Positions 26,110-32,755 of a stretch of DNA of 32,755 bases are shown here, piece by piece. Origin of the DNA: Bacilli bacterium (GTDB taxonomy: Bacteria > Bacillota_I > Bacilli_A > RFN20 > CAG-826). Under the pieces are notes generated by a model. That model made no database searches. It was not told the DNA's origin and worked only from the letters and a program-made list of their open reading frames with translations. A program made the position numbers and the translations under genes. The DNA is taken from the NCBI GenBank assembly GCA_028705995.1, contig JAQWCH010000011.1, positions 1-32,755 of the forward strand, read 5' to 3'. Within the stretch, counting starts at the first letter, position 1; every line of letters begins with the position of its first letter.

Positions 26110-26877
26110 ATGCAGACAATTATGAATAATGGAGAAAAAAATGTCGCTGTCTTAATCGACGCGGAAAACATTTCACCAGACTACATCTCACTGATTATGG
26201 ACGAAGCCAATCGTCAAGGTAATGTCGCGTATAAAAATATTTATGCAGACTGGTCCGAAACACGACTCGCTAAATGGAAAGAAAAATGCATCGAATTCTC
26301 GCTTACGCAAATTCAACAATATTCCGTTGTTAGTGGTAAAAACACTTCGGACTTCGCACTTGTGATTGATGCGATGGATATTCTTTATCGCGATAAAATC
26401 AATTGTTATGTGCTCGTGAGTTCCGATTCTGACTTCACACGGCTTGTCAATCGCTTACGCCAAGGCGGCGCCTACGTGGTTGGAATGGGCGAATCAAAAA
26501 CCCCACGCTCATTAACTAACGCTTGCCACGCTTTTGCTTATCTTGATAAGATTTCAAAAACAACGAAAAAAGCCAAAAAATCAACAACAAAGAAAAAGAA
26601 GTCTGATACCGTATCGGGAATGGCAACACTTGATGAAATTATCGAGGATGTAAAAGATATCATCGTTTCGATCGCTGATGAATATGGCTGGGCTTATTGG
26701 TCAAATACAAATAATCTTTTAATGAAAAAGCAACCTTCATTTGATCCGCGTAACTATGGGTTTAATGGTAAAGGTCTTGCCTTCTTTATCGATAATGGGT
26801 TTGAAACAAAAAAAGTTGGTTTAGATGTTTTTATCCGGTATGCGGGCAAACAAAGCGAAGAAACGCTTTCTGAATAG
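26110..26877 (+). CDS. NYN domain protein (LabA/DUF88-like) with C-terminal OST-HTH/LOTUS domain
   Basis: AVLIDAENI, TSDFALVIDAMDIL, LVSSDSDFTRLVNRLRQGG; C-terminal FDPRNYGFNGKGLAFFIDN OST-HTH-like. Confidence 0.88.
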   Translation: MQTIMNNGEKNVAVLIDAENISPDYISLIMDEANRQGNVAYKNIYADWSETRLAKWKEKCIEFSLTQIQQYSVVSGKNTSDFALVIDAMDILYRDKINCYVLVSSDSDFTRLVNRLRQGGAYVVGMGESKTPRSLTNACHAFAYLDKISKTTKKAKKSTTKKKKSDTVSGMATLDEIIEDVKDIIVSIADEYGWAYWSNTNNLLMKKQPSFDPRNYGFNGKGLAFFIDNGFETKKVGLDVFIRYAGKQSEETLSE

Positions 26878-26893
26878 CTTTTATTAACGTATA

Positions 26894-26921
26894 AAAAGAG
26901 TGGTATTTCGCCACTCTTTTT
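26894..26921 (+). terminator. Intrinsic terminator after the NYN gene
   Basis: AAAAGAGTGG-TATTTCG-CCACTCTTTT plus T. Confidence 0.85.
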
Positions 26922-26948
26922 CATTTAAGGCCGTTTTTGCCTATAATA

Positions 26949-28517
26949 TTATTTTATAATATTCGAAATTTTATTATCCGGACCAACTTTACCTTCTTTG
27001 ATATCTGCGACCATTTTTGCGTAGACTTTTTCATCAATGTGGTAGGATTTTTTAGTGTAAATATAAGCAATTGTATATAGAATAATTGGAATTAATGTCA
27101 TCCCAGCGATGAGGGCAATCCGCGCGCCCATGATATTTGGTGCACCGACAATCGCACTGTTCATTTGATTAACAATATCTTCTACTTGTGCCTCTGTATG
27201 CGTAGTTTCAATTAGTTTATTCATATTAACTTCAAGACTTGCAATATCTTGTGTAATCGCAAAAACACCACCGATTGCGAGTACACCATAAATCACTAAT
27301 TGTTGAATTGAACTGGATATTTTTGCCGCGAAAGGACGAGCGGCATAAATAATTGATTCATTGCGGGCACCCGTTTTCCATTGATTATATTCAATGGTAT
27401 TAGTAACCATGATCAATAAAGTCATATAGAACAATGACCCCACAAGCGAACTAATCGCAACAAATGCACACATCAACAAAACACTTGGCGTTGTTGAAAG
27501 TAGTGCCGGTATGAAGCCTGTGGCAAATAAAGCCAGGTTTGCGACAACCATCACAATAAAAGACATATTAAGCATTTTTGCCCAATTTAAGAATTTATTC
27601 ACAAACGGAAAGATAATATTACCAATTAGCGTTCCAATTGCCATTGCGACAATTACTGTTCCCATATTAAGACCGCCAGTTGAATAATCAAAAGCAAACC
27701 AGAAATAATTCAGCCCGAGCCCATTTAATAATGCGCCACCAAGATAATAAAGTGTAATAACAATCATCATTGTCCAGAGCTCTTTATTCCGCCAAATAAC
27801 TAAGAACATTTGTTTTGTCGTAACTTTTTCGGCAGTTTCTTCAACGGCGGGGCGGGCATGCTCTTTACAAACAAAGATCAAAAGAATTTGACTTAAAAGG
27901 AAGGTTGCTGCCACAACAATACCAATGTAGCGAAATGCCACTATTGCGCGGCCAGAAATAAGTCCAGGAACAATACCACCAACGATAAAAGCTCCAATCG
28001 ATGCCCCAATGCTGACAAGCGTTGTAAGCTGTGCGCGTTCTTTTTCATTGCTTGATAAAGCCGGCAACATTGACCAATAGGCGATATCGTTCATGGTAAA
28101 AAAGATTTCCCAAAGTAAATATAAGACAGCGAATAAGACGACATACCACCAACCAAAAGGATCAACAAGTGGTAATAAGGAAAACATCATCGCTAGGGTA
28201 ATCGCACTACCAACGGCACCAATTAAAATCCATGGTTTATATTTTCCCATTTTCCAGTGCGTATTTTCGATGATGCGGCCAAGCATTGGATCATTTAAAC
28301 CATCCCAGACCCGATAAATAATAATGATAATTGTAATTGCTAAATAGCGGGGACCATAACCACCGGGTGAGGTTTTATCAAGTGTGTACTGAATAAAAAT
28401 CATCAAGAATAAAGACACGAGTGTGTAGAGCATATCGCGACCAATACCGGTCAGCGGATATGTCCATTTGGTTGCACGTGGGACGCGATCGCCTTCAAAT
28501 GTTGTTGAAATTTTCAT
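26949..28517 (-). CDS. GPH-family (glycoside-pentoside-hexuronide) sugar:cation symporter
   Basis: About 12 TM segments; YRVWDGLNDPMLGRIIENTHWKMGKYKPWILIGA and MNDIAYWSMLPALSSNEKERAQLTT motifs; no C-terminal IIA domain. Confidence 0.9.
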   Translation of the reverse strand: MKISTTFEGDRVPRATKWTYPLTGIGRDMLYTLVSLFLMIFIQYTLDKTSPGGYGPRYLAITIIIIIYRVWDGLNDPMLGRIIENTHWKMGKYKPWILIGAVGSAITLAMMFSLLPLVDPFGWWYVVLFAVLYLLWEIFFTMNDIAYWSMLPALSSNEKERAQLTTLVSIGASIGAFIVGGIVPGLISGRAIVAFRYIGIVVAATFLLSQILLIFVCKEHARPAVEETAEKVTTKQMFLVIWRNKELWTMMIVITLYYLGGALLNGLGLNYFWFAFDYSTGGLNMGTVIVAMAIGTLIGNIIFPFVNKFLNWAKMLNMSFIVMVVANLALFATGFIPALLSTTPSVLLMCAFVAISSLVGSLFYMTLLIMVTNTIEYNQWKTGARNESIIYAARPFAAKISSSIQQLVIYGVLAIGGVFAITQDIASLEVNMNKLIETTHTEAQVEDIVNQMNSAIVGAPNIMGARIALIAGMTLIPIILYTIAYIYTKKSYHIDEKVYAKMVADIKEGKVGPDNKISNIIK

Positions 28518-28531
28518 AAAAATCCTTTCTT

Positions 28532-29752
28532 TTATTCACTAAGAGTCGCCACTTGATGAAATAACATTTTAAACTGCTCACGGCTAAGCGCGATTGGCGT
28601 CGGATATAAAGGATTTGCTTCTTTATAAGCGCGTTCAATCATCAGTGGTAAGTCAGAAGATTTCAAGACCCGATCAATTTGCTTTGGAATATTCATTTTT
28701 TGATTCATCTGATCAATCCAAGCGATAAAAGCTTCGGCTTTTTCTTTACGTGAATTGTTTATCGGTGTTAAGGCAATCACATCCGCGAGTTGGGCAAGGC
28801 GCTTATCGGCTTTTTTACCGTAGAAGCGCAAAACATACGGCATGATTATCGCATTCGCAAGCCCGTGCGGAACATTATAAAAGCCCCCAAAAGTATGGGC
28901 GATGGCATGAATATTACCAACATAGCCGCGTGTAAACGCAACACCGGCATCGTAGGCCGCGAGTTGCATATTTTTGCGCGCTTCAAGATTAGTCGGATTT
29001 TGATATGTTTCCAATAGATTCTCTTTAATGAGGCGTACAGCATTACGTGATTTTCTGCGTGTTTTTCGAGTTTGGAAATGGTTAGTATATGATTCTACTG
29101 CGTGTGTTAAGGCATCGATCCCTGTTGTCGAAGTAACTTTTCCTGGAAGACCAATAAGCAGTTGTGGATCAAGTACGGCGTATTTAGGTATGAGTTTCAT
29201 ATCATTAATGGCATATTTTTCATGGGTTTTAGAATTGACAATTACCGCGGCAACTGTTGCTTCCGAACCCGTACCAGCAGTTGTTGGAACAGCAATCAAT
29301 AATGGTGGTTTATGACTGACTTTAAGCAATCCTTTCATCTGTGGAACTGATTTTTTTCGATTTGCGGCCCGCGCCCCAATCATTTTTGCACAATCCATCG
29401 ATGATCCACCACCAAAGGCAATAATTGCTTCGGCTTTGATTTCATCAAAAAGTTTCAAGCCAGATTCGACATTATCAATTGTTGGATTTGGTACAGTATC
29501 GTGATAAATAGCAAATTGAATTTTAGTAGTTTCAAGTGCAGAAATTAGTGGCTTTAATAATCCTAAGTCGAAGAGAACTTGGTCAGTAACTACCAAAACG
29601 CATTTTTTCTTTTTCTCTAAAAGAATTGATGGAATTTTCTCAATCGAACCGGCACCTTGAATAACTTTTGGTTCAGAAAAGTTCATAAAAAAAGATGCTA
29701 AGTAAATCGTGGACTGATATACACGATAACCGCAAGTGCGTAATAATGGCAT
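28532..29752 (-). CDS. Iron-containing alcohol dehydrogenase
   Basis: AIIAFGGGSSMDCAKMIGA, PTTAGTGSEAT, GIDALTHAVESY, NIHAIAHTFGGFYNVPHGLANAIIMPYVLRF. Confidence 0.93.
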   Translation of the reverse strand: MPLLRTCGYRVYQSTIYLASFFMNFSEPKVIQGAGSIEKIPSILLEKKKKCVLVVTDQVLFDLGLLKPLISALETTKIQFAIYHDTVPNPTIDNVESGLKLFDEIKAEAIIAFGGGSSMDCAKMIGARAANRKKSVPQMKGLLKVSHKPPLLIAVPTTAGTGSEATVAAVIVNSKTHEKYAINDMKLIPKYAVLDPQLLIGLPGKVTSTTGIDALTHAVESYTNHFQTRKTRRKSRNAVRLIKENLLETYQNPTNLEARKNMQLAAYDAGVAFTRGYVGNIHAIAHTFGGFYNVPHGLANAIIMPYVLRFYGKKADKRLAQLADVIALTPINNSRKEKAEAFIAWIDQMNQKMNIPKQIDRVLKSSDLPLMIERAYKEANPLYPTPIALSREQFKMLFHQVATLSE

Positions 29753-29907
29753 ATGATTACCTCATGTTTTAATTTATCTTTATTATAGCTTGCTAATATG
29801 ATTGCGACTAGCACATTTTAAGTGGTCAATTGATTTAATTAATTCTATACATTGTTAAGTTATGTGATATATACTTTTATCATAGTGGTTTAAAGGGAGG
29901 GGTCCTT

Positions 29908-30831
29908 ATGAATGATACGGCAATTACGACGAGTGGACTAACAAAAAAGTATGGTTCAATTATCGCCGTTAATGATGTGACATTAAAAATACCGAAAGGT
30001 TCGATTTTTGGTCTAATTGGCCGCAATGGCGCTGGCAAAACAACCATGCTTAAAATGTTTGCTGGTCTCGCCTATCCTACCGCGGGCTCTTTTACAATTA
30101 ATGACACACCTTATAACAATATTGTGAAAGAAAAAAAGTTAAAGAAAATTGGCGTTTTAATTGAAGAACCCGGCTTAAATAAAGGGTTTAATGCTCGCGA
30201 TAATCTCAAATTTAAGGCTCTTGGTCTTGGAATTAATGTTAATGAAGCGCATATTGATGAATTATTACAGTTTGTTGGTCTTAACGCGGCGAAAATGCGT
30301 AAAACAAAAGGTTATTCGTTAGGAATGCGGCAACGATTGGGCATTGCTATGGCGCTTATCGGTGACCCCGACATTCTCATTCTTGATGAACCTATTAACG
30401 GACTTGATCCTCAGGGTATTATTGAAATGCGCACCTTATTTCATAATCTTCAAGCGCAAGGTAAAACTTTAATAATTTCTTCGCATTTATTAAGTGAATT
30501 AAGCCGAATTGCGACCCACTATGCATTTATTGATCATGGCAAAATCGTTCATGAAGTGACGAGTGCTCAACTTGATGAATATCAAACAAGTGGTCTTTAT
30601 TTATTAAAAACAAACAAAAACCCGCAAGCTTATGAACTCCTTCATGCGCTAGATGAAAAATGGGAATTATCTCCCCAAGGTTTGGTATACAGTGGCGAAC
30701 AACCCGATTTAGCGAAGATTGTAGAAATATTAAAACAAAGCGATATTTCCATGCTTTCCTTTAATGCCAAAGCTCCTGATATTGAAGAAATATTTATGCA
30801 ATATACTGATAATCAAGGAGAAATTTTATGA
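29908..30831 (+). CDS. ABC transporter ATP-binding protein
   Basis: GRNGAGKTTMLKM Walker A, YSLGMRQRLGIA signature, ILILDEPINGLDP Walker B; SD GGGAGG. Confidence 0.95.
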   Translation: MNDTAITTSGLTKKYGSIIAVNDVTLKIPKGSIFGLIGRNGAGKTTMLKMFAGLAYPTAGSFTINDTPYNNIVKEKKLKKIGVLIEEPGLNKGFNARDNLKFKALGLGINVNEAHIDELLQFVGLNAAKMRKTKGYSLGMRQRLGIAMALIGDPDILILDEPINGLDPQGIIEMRTLFHNLQAQGKTLIISSHLLSELSRIATHYAFIDHGKIVHEVTSAQLDEYQTSGLYLLKTNKNPQAYELLHALDEKWELSPQGLVYSGEQPDLAKIVEILKQSDISMLSFNAKAPDIEEIFMQYTDNQGEIL

Positions 30832-31640
30832 AAAACATTTTTAAAATGGAATTTTTCCGTTTATTCAGAAGTTCTTTGTGGTGGTTAATGCTTTTAATTG
30901 CCGTTATTGCTTCCGCCATTAATGACTTAGCTATTCAATTTGTGATGGAATTTGCACAAGAATTTATTGGTGGAGACCCCGGCACAATCATCAGTTATGA
31001 AGATGCCATTATGAGCTTGACACTCAAAAATTCTAATGTTCTTATCGTTATTGTGCTTTTCGCCTTAATATATATTAATGGTTTATACCGCAACGGCTTA
31101 CATAAAAGTTTAACTGGCATCATTCAACCATTATATCGCGTATATATTGTGGATTATGTAATTCAATTACTTTTTATTTTGACAACTGTGATTTTAAGCG
31201 CCGGTGTAACAATTATCATTTTTCTTGCTTTTGGTAATGTGAGTTTTACTGGTAACATTAATCATGTTTTGATGTTTTATGGAGCATATTTTATTGCCGT
31301 CAGTGGAATCGTTGCACTTATAAATTTCTTGTTTTATCTACTCACACCAAAGCGCTTTGTTGGAGCCTTGATTTTAGGTTTAGTTTTAGTCTTAATTGTC
31401 GTTCCTTTGGGTGGACAAATTATCGATATAATTATTGCGCGTTTTTCTAGTGATCCCAATAACGCTTTCCAAATTACTGATTATTTAAATACTGCTAATC
31501 TCACAGTCATTATTACTACTAATGATAGTAGTATTGAACCTTTAAAATTTTATGGGAAAATGATGATAATCGGTGGAATTGAAATGGTAACGGGTATCGG
31601 ATTATCAATTCTATTAACAACTAAACGTGATTTAGTCTAG
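30828..31640 (+). CDS. ABC-2 type transporter permease
   Basis: Six or so TM segments; starts in a 4-bp ATGA overlap with the ATPase gene. Confidence 0.85.
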   Translation: MKNIFKMEFFRLFRSSLWWLMLLIAVIASAINDLAIQFVMEFAQEFIGGDPGTIISYEDAIMSLTLKNSNVLIVIVLFALIYINGLYRNGLHKSLTGIIQPLYRVYIVDYVIQLLFILTTVILSAGVTIIIFLAFGNVSFTGNINHVLMFYGAYFIAVSGIVALINFLFYLLTPKRFVGALILGLVLVLIVVPLGGQIIDIIIARFSSDPNNAFQITDYLNTANLTVIITTNDSSIEPLKFYGKMMIIGGIEMVTGIGLSILLTTKRDLV

Positions 31641-31641
31641 T

Positions 31642-31668
31642 AAAAGCAGCGGGTGAACCGCTGCTTTT
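31642..31668. terminator. Intrinsic terminator between convergent genes
   Basis: AAAAGCAGCGG-GTGAA-CCGCTGCTTTT. Confidence 0.88.
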
Positions 31669-31696
31669 TGTTATGCAAAACATTAATTATTTTGAA

Positions 31697-32665
31697 TCAC
31701 TTTTTTTCATCGACTAGATCATCTTCTTTGGGTGTTACTTCTTCTGGTGGCACTTTCTCAACCGGCTCTTCTTGAACATTATCACTAGCGGGTTCTTCTT
31801 TTGACGTTTCGCTAGATGCATCTTCTTCTGGTGCTTCATCTTTTAGCTTATCAGCTGGTATTTCTTGAACTTCTTGCTCAGCTGGTAAAACTACATCGGC
31901 AACTGTTTCTACTTCGGATGTAACAGCCGCTACTTTCGCCTTCTTGGGGAAAAATGGTAATGGCATACCACTTATCGCCGCAATAAGGTAAAAGATTGAT
32001 CCGCCAAGTAGAATTATACCAAATATCCATTCTAGCCATGTTCCAGCATCACCTGGTGCTCCAAGAAATGAGGTTACTAAAGTGCCAAGCATATCAAATG
32101 GAATAGCGGCAAAAGTTGCAATTAACAAAATAGCAAAAACAATATATTCACTAAGGAAAATTGCTAATAAAAGCGCTAGTCCTAAATAGAGCGTTTCCTG
32201 CGGACTAAGAACAAAACTGAAAAAGCCTAAAAAGATAAATAGTGGTAGATATTCTAACATTGGGCGTTTTGCTTCGATTTTTGGCATTCCTTTTTCCTTG
32301 AAAGCAAATACGAGTAATATAATTAAACCAACGACCAGCAATAAGGCGATAAACTCAACCCACGTTAACATACTAGTAAAATCCGAGTAGCCATAAATGA
32401 TGGCGCGCGGAAATTCAATCGCCCATGGCAAGAAGCGAATAGTCAAAATGGTTAATGCTAAAATGCGTTGTTTACGTAATTGGGCGATAATTGCCGCTAC
32501 ACCAAAACCAACAATTTCGACAAGAACTGCAAACCTTCTAAGGAAGATGCCGAACTCACTAAAATCCACGGCATCGATTATTGCATTTACAAATAGCAAT
32601 ACTCCAAATAGAGCGGTAATCGCAATTGCGCCATAAAGAATAAGATTATCAATTGTTTTTTTCAT
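31697..32665 (-). CDS. Multi-pass membrane protein with acidic low-complexity C-terminal tail; function unknown
   Basis: Several hydrophobic segments, then a Glu/Asp/Pro-rich tail (PAEQEVQEIPADKLKDEAPEEDASSETSKEEPASDNVQEEP...). ATG at 32665 with SD AGGGGAA. Confidence 0.75.
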   Translation of the reverse strand: MKKTIDNLILYGAIAITALFGVLLFVNAIIDAVDFSEFGIFLRRFAVLVEIVGFGVAAIIAQLRKQRILALTILTIRFLPWAIEFPRAIIYGYSDFTSMLTWVEFIALLLVVGLIILLVFAFKEKGMPKIEAKRPMLEYLPLFIFLGFFSFVLSPQETLYLGLALLLAIFLSEYIVFAILLIATFAAIPFDMLGTLVTSFLGAPGDAGTWLEWIFGIILLGGSIFYLIAAISGMPLPFFPKKAKVAAVTSEVETVADVVLPAEQEVQEIPADKLKDEAPEEDASSETSKEEPASDNVQEEPVEKVPPEEVTPKEDDLVDEKK

Positions 32666-32687
32666 ATAAATTCCCCTTTTCATTTTA

Positions 32688-32716
32688 AGTATCTTATTTT
32701 TTTAAAAAAATGACAA
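32688..32716 (-). promoter_or_regulatory. Putative promoter of the acidic-tail membrane protein
   Basis: Minus strand TTGTCA-N17-GATACT with a T7A7 spacer. Confidence 0.4.
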
Positions 32717-32755
32717 TATGTTCATTAATTAATGATTTTAAGATTTTATATTTTT

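Noticed and set aside
29908-31640. ABC ATPase/permease pair as a bacteriocin or antibiotic resistance system
   Set aside because: Generic ABC-2 exporter pair; no precursor peptide, modification enzyme or two-component system nearby to support a specific role.

Overview
This is a 32.8 kb chromosomal window from a low-GC bacterium, probably a Firmicutes or Mollicutes relative. It uses TGA as a stop (the galT/galK and ABC-transporter ATGA overlaps), so the standard code applies and not the Mycoplasma code. Contents in order: a truncated ORF that may be an IS end; tRNA-Thr(GGT); a secreted protein with five divergent tandem domains; an MscS channel; two endonuclease I-type lipoproteins around rimO; nnrD; typA/bipA; a short ClpB lacking the N-domain, under a promoter with two CIRCE-like operators; a GH13 lipoprotein amylase with an accessory secreted protein; a degenerate ADP-ribosylglycohydrolase-like protein; a small orphan ORF; a TPR-like protein; a galactose/galactoside locus (galK, galT, galM, GH36 alpha-galactosidase, divergent GH2 beta-galactosidase); an NYN + OST-HTH protein; a GPH permease with an iron-type alcohol dehydrogenase; an ABC-2 exporter; and a membrane protein with an acidic tail. 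The observations most worth following up are: (i) genes whose -10 box lies only 6-7 nt from an SD-less ATG, which suggests leaderless mRNAs; (ii) the DraG-like protein that has lost its catalytic motifs; (iii) the double CIRCE/short ClpB arrangement; (iv) the typA -10 box nested in a terminator hairpin; (v) beta-galactosidase apparently coupled to an NYN/OST-HTH RNA-targeting protein; and (vi) the five-domain repeat protein. I saw no convincing CRISPR array, prophage or classical defence island. All product calls come from reading motifs by eye, without database searches.
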